IMG/VR virus record: IMGVR_UViG_3300036985_002667
Span: 1-63,884 of that record
Origin: a virus
Length of the DNA: 63,884 bases
Reading direction: 5' to 3' (one strand)
The notes under the pieces: generated by a model
Databases searched by the model: none
Told to the model about the DNA's origin: nothing
The model's input: only the letters and a program-made list of their open reading frames with translations
Made by a program: the position numbers and the translations under genes
Part shown: positions 54,101 to 63,809 of the stretch, piece after piece
How the letters are laid out: the number at the start of each line of letters is the position of its first letter
How positions within the stretch are numbered: the first letter of the stretch is position 1

Positions 54101-54851
54101 AGTCGCCACATTCCGTCAAATATCTACGCAGTCCGCTGGGTCAGGCGCAGAAATAGTTTTGTCGGCAAATGATATTACTCGGGCGGTAGCATTGGCGGGC
54201 GTAGTAGATACAGGCAATGGCCATGCAATGCTGTTTAAGACGAGCACAAGTGGCGCGACGCCAACCGAACGCATGCGTATCACCAGCGCAGGCAACTTGC
54301 TAATCGGCGGCACTACCCCGCAAGGAAACTCACGAGTCGAATTGCTTGGAACAAACGACGCAACTTCGGCCATTTCGCTTTACCGCTCAGATTTGTCGCA
54401 CCGTACCATTATTGGGGCCAACTATATTGGCACTTTTACAAATACCACCTTTGATGTTTATACAAACTCAACCTCAAAGCTGTCTATCACCAGCGCAGGC
54501 AACGTCGGCATTGGTGCTGCCTCGCCAGTTAATAAGCTCCAAGTAAATGGCTCATTTGGCCGTAACGCCCCCGTTACTAAAGCAGCTAGCTTTACCCTTG
54601 GCGACGCAGAAAACTGGTTGATCTGCAACGGCACGGCAACGATTACCGTAACACTTCCGGCAGCGTCTAGCTGGACTGGGCGTGAGGTGATGATTAAAAC
54701 CATCGCCGCATTCACGGTGGTGTCGGCTTCGAGCAACGTGGTGCCTTTGGTGGGTGGCGCAGCGGGTACGGCAATTTTGGCGGCGACGGCTGGCAAGTTT
54801 GCAACGCTGGTGTCGGATGGTACAAACTGGATCATCATGCAAGGCAACTAA
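51198..54851 (+). CDS. Tail fibre protein 2 (large)
   Basis: This 1217-aa protein has SD AAGGAC before its ATG. The N-terminus, FTSLLGLALPVTGELAGTWGDTVN, is a standard phage fibre start. The shaft has at least six ERMRI(D/T)SAG(N/D)VGIGT repeats spread over residues 250-1110. The C-terminal 100 residues end NWIIMQGN and parallel fibre 1. It is probably the main receptor-binding fibre; the two fibres arose by duplication of at least the end domain. There is no chaperone cleavage motif that I can see. Confidence 0.84.
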   Translation: MATAFTSLLGLALPVTGELAGTWGDTVNNSITSLLDSAVAGTTALSTDVDVTLTTTTGATNQSRQAILLCTGTRSVLRTITAPARSKMYVVINSTTGGFGVKLVGVGPTTGVTVANGKTAVVVWNGSDFVEVAPATATTATNLAGGVAGSLPYQTAASTTTFLGIGAANYVLTSTGTAPTWTINTGTGNVVRATSPTITTPTITTSATVPLLIGGTATTSTLALRSTSGVGTTGADIIFQTGNNGATEAMRVLNNGNVGVGTNAPTALLQVQQTLANTYASTSAITATPDGSLTSIVNLAQATDVFRGINFSSRSAAGDLQNSYFGAVSTATGNSPIFVWGQRTGATAYAERMRIDSAGNVGVGTVSPAGPLDIANTTSGLVRITTTNTGAPPGVYAQHGRGSLTVPTASVANDVVGRLAGAGYGTTTYQACGRFELAAAETLSDTSSAGYARIFTTPTGSVTPVERMRITSAGDVGIGTASPTSTLTVAGTFNTTGNVTLGDATTDTVTVNGYMSVGGTPTASQGLRVIPAALTGTIQFGSVLGITATSAATVGVEAARVQAGTAVAAFTTAYAAGLWVRDAIRGAGSTITNNYGIYIDEKVAGTNNYGLATNIAAGANKWNLYIDGTAQNYFGGDVGIGTSTPGCRLEVVASAAASIPAAGAASSHAEIGVGLYGTIFGTLGSGRGYIQQQRTDGTATTYDLLLQPNGSALGVGTTNPLNAVRLHVEQNANANYSTSFTTGTTPSQLVLRDISDVATYTNPFAAVQFGAGNTGAGFSYIAGARESAGTSFLAFGTGTGGQASERMRIDSAGKVLVGATTARANFNNATLSPRMQIEGVDSTGASLAITCNTTTDADGPALLFGKSATATVGSNTLVANGESLGYITFEGNDGTEFVRAAQIKAEVDGTPGVNDMPGRLVFSTTADGSATTAERMRIDSAGNVGIGTATPSLKLDVVGATNNGTITQVATFRQISTQSAGSGAEIVLSANDITRAVALAGVVDTGNGHAMLFKTSTSGATPTERMRITSAGNLLIGGTTPQGNSRVELLGTNDATSAISLYRSDLSHRTIIGANYIGTFTNTTFDVYTNSTSKLSITSAGNVGIGAASPVNKLQVNGSFGRNAPVTKAASFTLGDAENWLICNGTATITVTLPAASSWTGREVMIKTIAAFTVVSASSNVVPLVGGAAGTAILAATAGKFATLVSDGTNWIIMQGN

Positions 54852-54860
54852 GGAGCAGCT

Positions 54861-55031
54861 ATGAATGCACAAATTATGGCTTCGTTGGCTCGCCACATTC
54901 TTACGGCGATTTCTGGCGGGTTTTTTATCAAGTATGGTGTGGATGGTGGCGCGGCTGAGGCCATCATCGGCGGCGCTTCGGCGCTGGCCGGTGTGGGCTG
55001 GTCAATTTACGACAAGAAGAAGGGTGAGTAA
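54861..55031 (+). CDS. 56-aa membrane protein, possible holin
   Basis: It has SD AAGGAGCAGCT before ATG 54861. It encodes MNAQIMASLARHILTAISGG then a Gly/Ala membrane segment (AEAIIGGASALAGVGWSIY) and the tail DKKKGE. Close to the lysozyme gene, it is a second holin candidate next to 44328. Confidence 0.62.
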   Translation: MNAQIMASLARHILTAISGGFFIKYGVDGGAAEAIIGGASALAGVGWSIYDKKKGE

Positions 55032-55032
55032 C

Positions 55033-55365
55033 ATGGCTGTGACTTATACATGGGTGTTTAATCCACTGGATGTGAAGCTCTCTGAGGATGGCTTGACCAA
55101 TGTGGTGTATAACGTGAATTGGCGCTTGATCGGCACTGACGGTACTTACTCGGCCGATGTGTACGGCTCTGTTGGTGTGCCCGCTCCGTCGCCCGCAGCT
55201 TTCACACCTTACGATCAGCTTACTGAATCGATGGTGCAAGGGTGGGTGGTGGATGCCTTGGGAACCGAACAAGTGGCCCAATATGAGACAAGCATCGCCG
55301 CTCAAATTGCTTTGCAGCAAAACCCGGTTGATGCGTCCCTTCCACCTCCTTGGAGTAACACATGA
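55033..55365 (+). CDS. DUF7936-like small tail-region protein
   Basis: This 110-aa protein starts at ATG 55033, 1 base after the previous stop codon. The sequence TYTWVFNPLDVKLSEDGLTNVV then VNWRLIGTDGTYSADVYGSV and GWVVDALGTEQVAQYETSIAAQI matches a phage family I recall as DUF7936; the function is unknown. It has an ATGA overlap with the next gene. Confidence 0.75.
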   Translation: MAVTYTWVFNPLDVKLSEDGLTNVVYNVNWRLIGTDGTYSADVYGSVGVPAPSPAAFTPYDQLTESMVQGWVVDALGTEQVAQYETSIAAQIALQQNPVDASLPPPWSNT

Positions 55366-55514
55366 TTAAGCTCGAACTGTCTATTGAAGAAACCCAAATC
55401 GTGCTGGTGGGCTTGTCCAAGCTGCCTTACGAAGCTGTTGCTGCCGTAATCGAGAAGATTAAAGAGCAAGCCCAGCCCCAAGTGCAACCTGCGGAAGAAC
55501 CCGCAGCGGAGTAA
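55362..55514 (+). CDS. 50-aa helical protein
   Basis: It starts at ATG 55362, overlapping the previous gene by 4 bases. The sequence MIKLELSIEETQIVLVGLSK is followed by a helix (YEAVAAVIEKIKEQA) and a Pro/Glu tail. Short proteins of this form are common next to phage lysis genes; the function is unknown. Confidence 0.68.
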   Translation: MIKLELSIEETQIVLVGLSKLPYEAVAAVIEKIKEQAQPQVQPAEEPAAE

Positions 55515-55526
55515 GCAGTACAATGG

Positions 55527-55552
55527 CGGTGAGCAGTCCGGCCTGCTCACCG
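55527..55552 (+). terminator. Hairpin before the endolysin gene
   Basis: CGGTGAGCAG and CTGCTCACCG form a 10-bp stem with a 6-base loop, followed by the T-poor TCTTGCTGT. It is a terminator or mRNA-processing candidate between tail and lysis genes. Confidence 0.55.
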
Positions 55553-55607
55553 TCTTGCTGTCAGCCGTGCCTGTAGGATTTAACCCTCTACGCTCACGGA
55601 CTGACCA

Positions 55608-56120
55608 GTGAAAGAAAACTTCGACAAGGCGTTTGCCAAGCTCATCCGGCATGAAGGCGGCTATGTAAATCATCCGTCTGACCCGGGCGGCATGACCAAT
55701 CTCGGCGTGACTAAGCGCGTTTGGGAAGAATGGATCGGCCACCCTGTCGATGAAAAGACCATGCGCGGTCTGACGCCGGAACAAGTCAAGCCTCTCTACA
55801 AGCGCAAATACTGGGACAAAATTTGCGGCGACGATCTGCCTGCCGGCGTGGATTACTGCGTGTTTGATGCCGCAGTAAACAGCGGCCCCGGTCGTGCGAT
55901 CAAATGGCTTCAGCAATCGCTGGGCACAGCACAAGACGGTGCCCTTGGCCCCAAAACACTCGCCGCTGCTAAAGCCGCCGACCCTCAACTTCTCGTCGTG
56001 GGCTACAACGCTGTGCGTCTTACATTCCTGCAAGACCTGCCGACATGGAACACCTTCGGTAGAGGCTGGAGTCGCCGGGTGGCAGAAGTTAAACAAGACG
56101 CTGCGACCATGACTGCATAA
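55608..56120 (+). CDS. Endolysin, glycoside hydrolase family 108 muramidase
   Basis: This 170-aa protein starts at GTG 55608 with no strong SD. RHE16GGYVNHPSDPGG with the catalytic Glu is the family signature. TNLGVTKRVWEEWIG, VKPLYKRKYWDKICGDDLPAGVD and the peptidoglycan-binding part (VDYCVFDAAVNSGPGRAIKWLQ, DGALGPKTLAAA) complete the GH108 plus PG-binding layout. It cleaves host peptidoglycan at the end of infection. There is no signal peptide, so a holin is needed. Confidence 0.93.
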   Translation: MKENFDKAFAKLIRHEGGYVNHPSDPGGMTNLGVTKRVWEEWIGHPVDEKTMRGLTPEQVKPLYKRKYWDKICGDDLPAGVDYCVFDAAVNSGPGRAIKWLQQSLGTAQDGALGPKTLAAAKAADPQLLVVGYNAVRLTFLQDLPTWNTFGRGWSRRVAEVKQDAATMTA

Positions 56121-56129
56121 GGAGGCATC

Positions 56130-58004
56130 GTGCCCTTAAAAAAGATAGCACTGAAAAGTGGGGTGAACAAAGAAAACACCCGTTACACGTCCGAAAATGG
56201 CTGGTATGACTGCGACAAGGTTCGCTTTCGCCAAGGCACGCCTGAGAAGATCGGCGGCTGGGAGCGTATCTCCGCCAGCACGTTTCTGGGCGTGTGCCGC
56301 AGTTTGTGGAACTGGGTTACTTCAGCCAGCCTTAACTTAATGGGCGTTGGCACTAACCTTAAGTTTTACATTGAATCGGGCGGAGTTTATTCGGACATCA
56401 CCCCAATTAGGGAAACTGTCACGCTGACCAATCCTTTTGCGGCGACGCTAGGCTCATCGGTTATTACCGTAACGCACGCAGCGCATGGATGCGCTACGGA
56501 TGATTTTGTGACGTTTAGCGGTGCTGTTGGGCTGGGCGGGAATGTTACTGCCGCTGTGCTTAATCAAGAATATCAAATAGTCGTAATAAACTCTAACACG
56601 TACACCATTACGGTAGCCGCGACGGCTATCGCTGCTGACGTTTCTGGATCGCCGGGCGGTGGCGCTGCCGTATCCGCTGCAATTCAAATTAGTGGCGGCC
56701 CTGCGGTTAGTGTGCCGCGTACAGGTTGGGGGGCAGGCGTATGGAGTAACGGATCATGGGGCATAACGACTTCTCCGACAACCAGCTTGCGCTTATGGAG
56801 TCAAAACAACTTTGGGGAAGATTTGATCTTTAACCCGCGAGGCGGCGGCATTTATTATTGGGACGCATCCAGCGGGCTAACAACACGCGGGGTGGCACTC
56901 TCGTCTTTGGCAGGCGCGTCCAACGTGCCTACGATAGCCAACCTTACGTTTGTGTCCGATACCAGTCGGTTTGTATTTGCCTTCGGCACGACTGATTATT
57001 TGTCGGTTACTTTTGATCCGATGCTGGTGCGTTGGTCCGATCAGGAAAGCGCGGTCAACTGGACGCCCTCTATCACCAATCAGGCAGGCAGCGTGCAACT
57101 GTCGCACGGCTCCGAGATCATCACCTGCTTGCAAGCCCGGCAGGAAATTCTAATCTGGACTGATTCCGCGCTATACGCACTTCAGTATCTCGGTGCACCT
57201 GAAGTGTGGGGATCGCAGCTTATGGGGGACAACCTCTCCATCGCTGGGCCTAACGCGGAAGTAATCGCCAGCGGTGTGGTGTACTGGATGGGCGTCGACA
57301 AGTTTTACAAATACAACGGGACTGTAGACACGCTTCGTTGCGATTTGCGCCAGTTTGTATTTGGCGACTTTAATATCGCGCAACGGGGACAAGTTTTTGC
57401 CAGCACCAACGAAGGCTTCAACGAAGTCTGGTGGTTCTATTGCAGCGCCAACTCCACCACCAATGACCGCTACGTGGTGTACAACTACGCAGAAGACGTG
57501 TGGTACTACGGCACGATGGCACGCACAGCGTGGATTGATAGCGGGCTAAGATCAAACCCAGTGGCGGCCACATACCTGAACAATCTAGTCAATCATGAAT
57601 CCGGTGTCGATGATGAGTCGACAGGAGAAGCGGCTGCAATTGAGGCTTACATTACCTCGGCGCAATTTGACATCGATGACGGGCATAACTTCGCGTTCAT
57701 ATACCGAATGTTGCCGGACGTAACCTTCCGAGGCTCTACAGCGGCTAGCCCCAGCGCCACCATGTATCTGCTGCCATTGGCTAACTCAGGTTCCGGCTAC
57801 AACAACCCCGCCTCGGTGGGCGGGACTAACTCAGCAGTAGTCACGCGGATTGCTACGGTGCCGATTGAAGAATTCACGGGGCAGGTTTACACCCGCGTAC
57901 GTGGCCGACAGTTGGCGATCAAGATGGAGAGCACCGGGCTGGGCGTGCAGTGGCAGTTGGGCTCCCCACGACTCGATTTGCGTCCTGATGGCAGGAGAGG
58001 TTAA
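56130..58004 (+). CDS. P22 gp10-like tail hub/stabilisation protein
   Basis: This 624-aa protein starts at GTG 56130 with AGGAGG upstream. The segment SGVNKENTRYTSENGWYDCDKVRFRQGTPEKIGGW and a later beta-propeller-like run (LVRWSDQESAVNWTPSITNQAGS, ILIWTDSALYALQYLGAPEVW, GVDKFYKYNGTVDTLRCDL, VWWFYCSANSTTNDRYVVYN) resemble phage stabilisation or tail tubular B proteins. It plugs the portal channel. It is longer than P22 gp10 (472 aa) because of an inserted beta domain near residues 90-200. Confidence 0.76.
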   Translation: MPLKKIALKSGVNKENTRYTSENGWYDCDKVRFRQGTPEKIGGWERISASTFLGVCRSLWNWVTSASLNLMGVGTNLKFYIESGGVYSDITPIRETVTLTNPFAATLGSSVITVTHAAHGCATDDFVTFSGAVGLGGNVTAAVLNQEYQIVVINSNTYTITVAATAIAADVSGSPGGGAAVSAAIQISGGPAVSVPRTGWGAGVWSNGSWGITTSPTTSLRLWSQNNFGEDLIFNPRGGGIYYWDASSGLTTRGVALSSLAGASNVPTIANLTFVSDTSRFVFAFGTTDYLSVTFDPMLVRWSDQESAVNWTPSITNQAGSVQLSHGSEIITCLQARQEILIWTDSALYALQYLGAPEVWGSQLMGDNLSIAGPNAEVIASGVVYWMGVDKFYKYNGTVDTLRCDLRQFVFGDFNIAQRGQVFASTNEGFNEVWWFYCSANSTTNDRYVVYNYAEDVWYYGTMARTAWIDSGLRSNPVAATYLNNLVNHESGVDDESTGEAAAIEAYITSAQFDIDDGHNFAFIYRMLPDVTFRGSTAASPSATMYLLPLANSGSGYNNPASVGGTNSAVVTRIATVPIEEFTGQVYTRVRGRQLAIKMESTGLGVQWQLGSPRLDLRPDGRRG

Positions 58005-59374
58005 TGGCACTCGTTGAAGTACGCATGCCTGCTGTGCCCAGCCTGCCCCTAGGCCCGGTACAGTACGAAAAAAAATACATCGACCAGTTCGCAAACGTGT
58101 TGCGACTGTACTTTAACCAGCTTAACAATGTGGTGAGGGAACTCGTGGCAAACCAAGGCCCCTACGAAGTTTATTTCGACGGAAGCAGCGTTGATGCTTT
58201 TGGTCGGTTGCGAGTTAGCAACCCGTTCCCCTTGTTCGATAGCCAAAACAGATATGCAATAGACGATCAGTTTGACACGTCGACAGCCACAGGAGGCACA
58301 ACGACTTTTCTAAGTAACGAGAGTTCAGTTGCGCTTAATACGACCACCAGCTCGGGCAGCGAAGTAATCCGCCAGACCTATCGCGTGTTTCCGTATCAGC
58401 CCGGCAAGGGACTGACGTTCCTTGGCACCTTTGTTATGGCCCCACCGCAGACAAACTTGCGTCAGCGGGTAGGCTACTTCAGCACAAGCAACGGCGCGTT
58501 CCTTCAGCAAGATGGCACTACAGTCTCGTTTGTTTTGCGCTCGAATTCTCTGCCAACTCCGGGCACGCCCAGTGACATTCGTACGGTCAATCAAGCTGAC
58601 TGGAACGTGGATAAAATGGACGGCACCGGCCCAAGTGGGCGCGTGCTGGACCTGACCAAGAACCAGATTCTGTACATGGACTTTGAGTGGCTGGGTACGG
58701 GCGACGTGCGTTGCGGATTCTATGCCGACGGCAAACCTCAGATTTGCCACATCTTCCATAACGACAACACGCAAACGTCTGTTTATATGCAGACGGCCAT
58801 TTTGCCGGTGCGGTATGAGATCACCAACACGGGTGTGACAGCAGTTGCGTCGTCAATGAAGCAGGTTTGCTCCTCGGTTATGAGTGAGGGCGGCTACGAA
58901 GCAGTGTCGGTTGACCATGTGGCGAGACGCATCACAGCATTGGGCACGATTGGCACGACGTTCCTGCCGCTGGTTTCTATCCGACTTGCGTCCACAGCAC
59001 TTGGTGCAGTGGTATTGCCGAACAAAGTACAGGTGTTGCCGACGACCAACCAGAACTACGAAGTCGCCCTTATCAAGAACTCTACCCTGACAGGGGCAAG
59101 CTGGGCAGCGGTTGATACTGACGCCAATGTGCAATACGACGTTGCATCCACGGCGATGACAGGCGGGAGCATTGTGCAGACGGACTACGTGACGACCAGC
59201 GGTAGTGGCGGAGCGGGGATTCTGGTAGCGCCCACCGGGTACAACTTTGACTTGCAGTTGGGCGTATCGCTGGCGGGCGTTAGCGACATTTATACAGTAG
59301 GCATCCGAACGGTTTCGGGTGCTACGACGGGCGATGCCGTAGGCTCGCTGTCGTTCTACGACCTAACTCAGTGA
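58004..59374 (+). CDS. Conserved virion structural protein
   Basis: This 456-aa protein has a start overlapping the gp10-like stop by one base. The helical head ([24 protein letters not shown]) is followed by [21 protein letters not shown] and a beta domain with [19 protein letters not shown] and VRYEITNTG. It is a common protein of environmental phages next to hub genes; a tail needle or fibre-attachment role is possible but unproven. Confidence 0.74.
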   Translation: MALVEVRMPAVPSLPLGPVQYEKKYIDQFANVLRLYFNQLNNVVRELVANQGPYEVYFDGSSVDAFGRLRVSNPFPLFDSQNRYAIDDQFDTSTATGGTTTFLSNESSVALNTTTSSGSEVIRQTYRVFPYQPGKGLTFLGTFVMAPPQTNLRQRVGYFSTSNGAFLQQDGTTVSFVLRSNSLPTPGTPSDIRTVNQADWNVDKMDGTGPSGRVLDLTKNQILYMDFEWLGTGDVRCGFYADGKPQICHIFHNDNTQTSVYMQTAILPVRYEITNTGVTAVASSMKQVCSSVMSEGGYEAVSVDHVARRITALGTIGTTFLPLVSIRLASTALGAVVLPNKVQVLPTTNQNYEVALIKNSTLTGASWAAVDTDANVQYDVASTAMTGGSIVQTDYVTTSGSGGAGILVAPTGYNFDLQLGVSLAGVSDIYTVGIRTVSGATTGDAVGSLSFYDLTQ

Positions 59375-59381
59375 GGTAGCT

Positions 59382-62300
59382 ATGAAAGAGCGATACTCAG
59401 CGAGCGAAATAGAACAGCAACTAACCAAGCAAGGTGGGTCTATTTCTCCAGAAATGGCGAAAGGGTTACTTGAAAGATTCCGTGACTTTGGCAGCCCCCC
59501 ACCAATCCCCTTTGCGGAATTAGTACGCATTGCCAATATGCCGGCACCTACCCCGTGGAATACGCCCGGGCAGGCTCTGTCGCTTACGCCCGGCGATACC
59601 AAATACGATTACGTCTATCACACTAATTTTGATAAATCACCGTTTTATCAAGGGTTCCGCATGACTTACAACGGCACTCCCGTTGTTTATGTGCCGTCAG
59701 ATTTTGTCAATAAAGGTATGTATGATCCAAATACGCGAGATCAATACTACAGCACCGCTTACCTGAACAAAGATATTTACAACTATCTCAAGCCCGCGCA
59801 ACTTGATCCTGCTATTACAAAAGGATCAAAAGGCACAACTGATTTTTTCTCTAAATTTGAAAATCCGTATAACGGATATATTATCGAAGAGTCCAAGTTC
59901 AAAGAGCTTGGTGGCAGTAAAGCAGTTACTAAGCAAGCAGGGTATGGCGTTCATGCGTTTGGCGAATACAAATGGAACGCGCCGATTCAAGGCATTACAG
60001 AAAAAGACGGTAAGTTAGTATATGCCGGATTGCGTGGTAGCCCTAGCGCCTCTGGCGAATACACAACTTATGGGGAAGACAGTCAAAGTAACCATCAGGC
60101 GTGGCATAAATCTAGTGGCTTTCTTCCCGGCATAAGCCAGTCAATTGCCGAACTAGGCCCTGCTGTTTTGTTGCTTAATTTAGCCGCTCCCGGCTTGGGC
60201 ACTGCTATCTATGCCGGCACTCAAATCGGCCAAGGTATAGCGACGGGAAACATGGGGCAAGTTGCGCGGGGGGCTATTGCACTCATGATGCCGGTAGATG
60301 GGGCTCCCCCCGTCGTCGACATTCCGGGCGTATCGACCCTTGCCAGTACGATTTCTACTGCTACGGGGCTGAGTGTTGCGACGTCTGGCGCTATGTTGCA
60401 GTCGGCTATTAACTACGCCGCTACGGGCGGGAACATTGGGGACTTCCTAAAGGGAGAGCTCGCGTCCTACCTAGGCGCGCAAGCGGGGGGATTCGTTGAT
60501 AAGTTGGTAGGCAGTGCCGGATTTGCTGGCATGAATACAATTGCCAAGGCTGTTGCAAGCAGCTCTACCAAAGCCTTTTTGCTTAACCAAGATGTCAGCA
60601 AGGCCGTTACATCCGCGTTTGCCGACACAGCGGTGCCGCTCGCGCTTAAAAACACGCCGGGCTGGGATAAGCTATCTAAAACACAACAGACTTCGCTCAC
60701 CAATGGGGCGATCAGTGCCGCGAAGGGCGGCAAGGTAGATATTGGCACGGTCATTAAGAACTACACAACCGATGTGTTTTCTGATGCTGCGCTCAAGGCT
60801 ATTCCCGGCTCGGACAAGTGGACTGCTGCTCAGACCAAGCTAGCTAAAGACACGATTGCCGCAGGCGTGCAGGGCAAATCCTTGGATGGCCCGTTGCAGA
60901 GCTACATGATTAACCAAGCCAAGACGGCAGTGAACGATCAAGTAGCAAAGGCTGAAGGCTGGGAAAGCGACGCGCAGAAGCAAGGAGCTAAAGGTCAATA
61001 TGGGTCTGCTATCAAGCCGGATGATTACACGGCACGCCAGCAAGGCTGGGAAGACTTAGCCGCCAAACAAGCGGCTATTAAATCCTACGGCGACACCATT
61101 ACGCCTGTCGGCGTTAAAGAGCGCGACCAAGTCAAAAGCGTTGACCCTAAGTTTGATGCGGAAGCCTACCTCAAGCTGAACGAAGTGACGGGCGATCCGT
61201 TCCAGCACTTCTTGACGCAAGGCAACAAAGCCAAGCTGCCGACCAACTACGAGTCGGGGGCTGAGGCCGCGCTGAAATCGCTTGGCTACAAAGCCAGTGC
61301 CGATGAGGTTAAGCAGGTTGCCGACTTGTTCAAAAAGTCCGCCGACCCCGATGTCGCGCTTGGTAAGTTCTACGACGAGCATTGGGTCACGCAAGAAGAA
61401 GCCGCAGCAGCTGCGAAGCAAGCAGGCTTTGATCTGACGCCGGAACAGCTCAAGACCTTTGTGGGGCAAGCTAGTGCCGGGCAAGACACGGTATTTAAAA
61501 AGCTGGCTTCTGCACCTGCTACAACCGCAGAACCGAGCGTTATGGATCGGATTAAACAGCTTGCGGAGCACATGTTGGGTACATTGATTCCGTCGGCGCA
61601 AGCGGCGGGCGCAACACAAAACCAAACTAGCGGCGGTTCTAAAAATGACAATTTGCAACTTCAACAGAGTGCTGGAGTATCGGGCTACGATTACCAAAAG
61701 TATTTTGAAGTTATGACGCAGGCTAACCCCAACGCTACGTTTGCTTCGTTGTCAGATGCAGACAAAGCGGCAGTGAAACGGGCAGATGCGGACTACTCAA
61801 CGAGATCGGAACAAGCAAAAATAGATTTGATTTTGCAATACAGACGAGGGGCTTTTGCAAGCGAGGCTTTTGCTAAACAAGACCCGTATTTGGCCACGCT
61901 TGTTCAAATCGGAAAAGCTGCGCAAGGTTTACCCCCAGCCGCAGGACAACAGAATATCCCCACGGCATTTTTCGGAGGGGTCGAAGGTGGCGGGTATCAA
62001 GCTCCGGGCACGTCCGGGTGGAGCTTAATTGCTAAGTCCGTGCCAAGCGATCCAAACGTAACGGGGGTATACACCAGCGAAGACAAATCTCGCTCCTTGA
62101 TTACGTATATTGATGGTACATCAAAAGCTATTGACCTTAAAAAAGGCGAGGTCACGCCTGTTTCAGCCGATCAAACGCTAACTTTGGATTTGCGAAATAT
62201 TACTTTTGTGCCTCGTACCGAAGCTGATCGTATTGCCACACCCACACCCACACCCACACCCACACCCACACCCACACCCACACCCACGCCCACGCCCACA

Positions 62301-63809
62301 CCCACACCCACACCCACACCCACGCCCACGCCCACCCCCACACCCACACCCACGCCCACACCGGTTACGCCCACACCGGTTACGCCCACACCGGATACGC
62401 CCACACCCACGCCCGCACCGGGTACGCCCACGCCCACGCCCACGCCCACGCCCACGCCCACGCCCACGCCCACGCCCACGCCCACGCCCACACCCACGCC
62501 CACGCCAACCGCAGCGGATAAGGCCGCAGCCGACAAAGCTGCGGCTGCTAAGGCTGCGGCAGATAAAGCAGCACAGGATGCTGCGGCTGCTAAACAAGCA
62601 GCAGACCAAGCTGCGGCTAAAGCGGCGGCAGACCAAGCTGCGGCTAAAAATGCAGCCGATAAGGCTGCGGCAGATCAAGCAGCGGCTAAGGCTGCGGCAG
62701 ACCAAGCGGCGGCTAAACAAGCAGCCGATAAAGCTGCGGCGGATAAAGCTGCGGCGGATAAAGCAGCACAAGACGCGGCGGCGGCAAAACAAGCAGCAGA
62801 CCAAGCTGCGGCGGCTAAGGCTGCGGCAGACCAAGCTGCGGCGGCTAAAGCTGCGGCGGATACGGCTGCGGCAGGCCAAGCAGACATTCAACTCAAACTT
62901 ACCGCGACTGACAAAAAGCTTTCCGACTTTGCAGTGCAGACGGGGCAGAGCTTTGACGCAGTTAAAGCTCAGTTCAAGGCTGAGTTTGACGCAGCTCAAG
63001 CAGCCGGCAAGTCTTCAGATGCAGCGCTACAAGCGGGCATCGATAAGGTCGGACAGACTGCCGCAGCTAATCAGAAAGCGACCGATGCGCAGCTCGGCCA
63101 ACTTGGGGTAGACGTAGGTGCTGTAAAAACGGGGCTGGAAAATCTCGGTACGTCCACAACGCAACAGTTCGGGGACGTGAACGCTCGTATAGCTGAGCTC
63201 CAGAAGCAAGGACTGACGCAATCTGAGGCCACTAACAAAGCGCTGTTGGAGCTATCGAGTGGGCAGGCAACGCTGGGTCAGCAACAAGCCGCGCAAGCTG
63301 CCGCTGCTAAGGAAGCTGCCGATAAAGCTGCTGCTAACCAGCAAGCTACTCAGACTCAGTTTGGCGACGTGAACGCTCGAATCGTGGAGCTGATGCGGCA
63401 AGGTGCGGACTACCAGACTGCTACTACCCAAGCTCAAACAGAGTTGAAGCAAGGGCAAGCGCAGCTCGGTACTAAGGTGGGTGAGCTCGGTACGCAGGTA
63501 GGGGACTTGGGAACTTTACTAGGCGGACAGATTGCCGGACTGGGGACTCAGCTAACTGCCGCTAAGCAACAATCAGCGCAAGCTCAGCAACAAGCCAACA
63601 TGGGTACTTTGTTTGGATTACTCGGTGGATTCGGCGGACAACAGGCACCTGCACCTGCCCCACAACCGACGCCGCTTGCTAACATTGGCTATGTGTATGA
63701 CATTGGCGGCAAAAGTATCTTTGCCAACCCGCAACAAGAAAAAGCCTTCGTTTCGCCGTATGCAGAAGGCGGCACCGTCGAAGACCTGATGAAGATTTTG
63801 AGAGGATAG
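59382..63809 (+). CDS. 1475-aa internal or tail protein with Pro-Thr tract and coiled coils
   Basis: SD GAGG lies before its ATG. Residues 1-240 are mixed alpha/beta. Residues 250-480 are hydrophobic helices rich in Gly and Ala ([27 protein letters not shown]) that could cross a membrane. Residues 480-800 are helical. Residues 953-1042 are a Pro-Thr tract, 1045-1165 Ala/Asp/Lys repeats ([12 protein letters not shown]), then further coiled coil and a YAEGG end. Hydrophobic helices plus a long rod suggest an ejection protein or penton-like fibre. It crosses the window junction. Confidence 0.75.
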   Translation: MKERYSASEIEQQLTKQGGSISPEMAKGLLERFRDFGSPPPIPFAELVRIANMPAPTPWNTPGQALSLTPGDTKYDYVYHTNFDKSPFYQGFRMTYNGTPVVYVPSDFVNKGMYDPNTRDQYYSTAYLNKDIYNYLKPAQLDPAITKGSKGTTDFFSKFENPYNGYIIEESKFKELGGSKAVTKQAGYGVHAFGEYKWNAPIQGITEKDGKLVYAGLRGSPSASGEYTTYGEDSQSNHQAWHKSSGFLPGISQSIAELGPAVLLLNLAAPGLGTAIYAGTQIGQGIATGNMGQVARGAIALMMPVDGAPPVVDIPGVSTLASTISTATGLSVATSGAMLQSAINYAATGGNIGDFLKGELASYLGAQAGGFVDKLVGSAGFAGMNTIAKAVASSSTKAFLLNQDVSKAVTSAFADTAVPLALKNTPGWDKLSKTQQTSLTNGAISAAKGGKVDIGTVIKNYTTDVFSDAALKAIPGSDKWTAAQTKLAKDTIAAGVQGKSLDGPLQSYMINQAKTAVNDQVAKAEGWESDAQKQGAKGQYGSAIKPDDYTARQQGWEDLAAKQAAIKSYGDTITPVGVKERDQVKSVDPKFDAEAYLKLNEVTGDPFQHFLTQGNKAKLPTNYESGAEAALKSLGYKASADEVKQVADLFKKSADPDVALGKFYDEHWVTQEEAAAAAKQAGFDLTPEQLKTFVGQASAGQDTVFKKLASAPATTAEPSVMDRIKQLAEHMLGTLIPSAQAAGATQNQTSGGSKNDNLQLQQSAGVSGYDYQKYFEVMTQANPNATFASLSDADKAAVKRADADYSTRSEQAKIDLILQYRRGAFASEAFAKQDPYLATLVQIGKAAQGLPPAAGQQNIPTAFFGGVEGGGYQAPGTSGWSLIAKSVPSDPNVTGVYTSEDKSRSLITYIDGTSKAIDLKKGEVTPVSADQTLTLDLRNITFVPRTEADRIATPTPTPTPTPTPTPTPTPTPTPTPTPTPTPTPTPTPTPTPTPVTPTPVTPTPDTPTPTPAPGTPTPTPTPTPTPTPTPTPTPTPTPTPTPTAADKAAADKAAAAKAAADKAAQDAAAAKQAADQAAAKAAADQAAAKNAADKAAADQAAAKAAADQAAAKQAADKAAADKAAADKAAQDAAAAKQAADQAAAAKAAADQAAAAKAAADTAAAGQADIQLKLTATDKKLSDFAVQTGQSFDAVKAQFKAEFDAAQAAGKSSDAALQAGIDKVGQTAAANQKATDAQLGQLGVDVGAVKTGLENLGTSTTQQFGDVNARIAELQKQGLTQSEATNKALLELSSGQATLGQQQAAQAAAAKEAADKAAANQQATQTQFGDVNARIVELMRQGADYQTATTQAQTELKQGQAQLGTKVGELGTQVGDLGTLLGGQIAGLGTQLTAAKQQSAQAQQQANMGTLFGLLGGFGGQQAPAPAPQPTPLANIGYVYDIGGKSIFANPQQEKAFVSPYAEGGTVEDLMKILRG
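62238..62509 (+). repeat. CCCAC(A/G) hexamer array encoding Pro-Thr repeats
   Basis: About 45 hexamers encode PTPT... with three PVTPTP/PDTPTP interruptions near the centre. Because the unit is two codons, slippage changes length without shifting the frame. Strand asymmetry is extreme, with almost no G except in CCCACG units. Confidence 0.92.
62515..62880 (+). repeat. Ala/Asp/Lys coiled-coil repeats (coding)
   Basis: Repeated GCNGCNGAYAARGCN-type units encode [14 protein letters not shown]. They are near-periodic at 7-8 residues and suggest a long helical rod. Recombination between units is possible. Confidence 0.8.

Noticed and set aside
62206-63111. Long alternative frames across the Pro-Thr and Ala repeat region on both strands
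   Set aside because: They are shadows of the biased repeats (His-Pro or Gly-Val runs) and have no SD.
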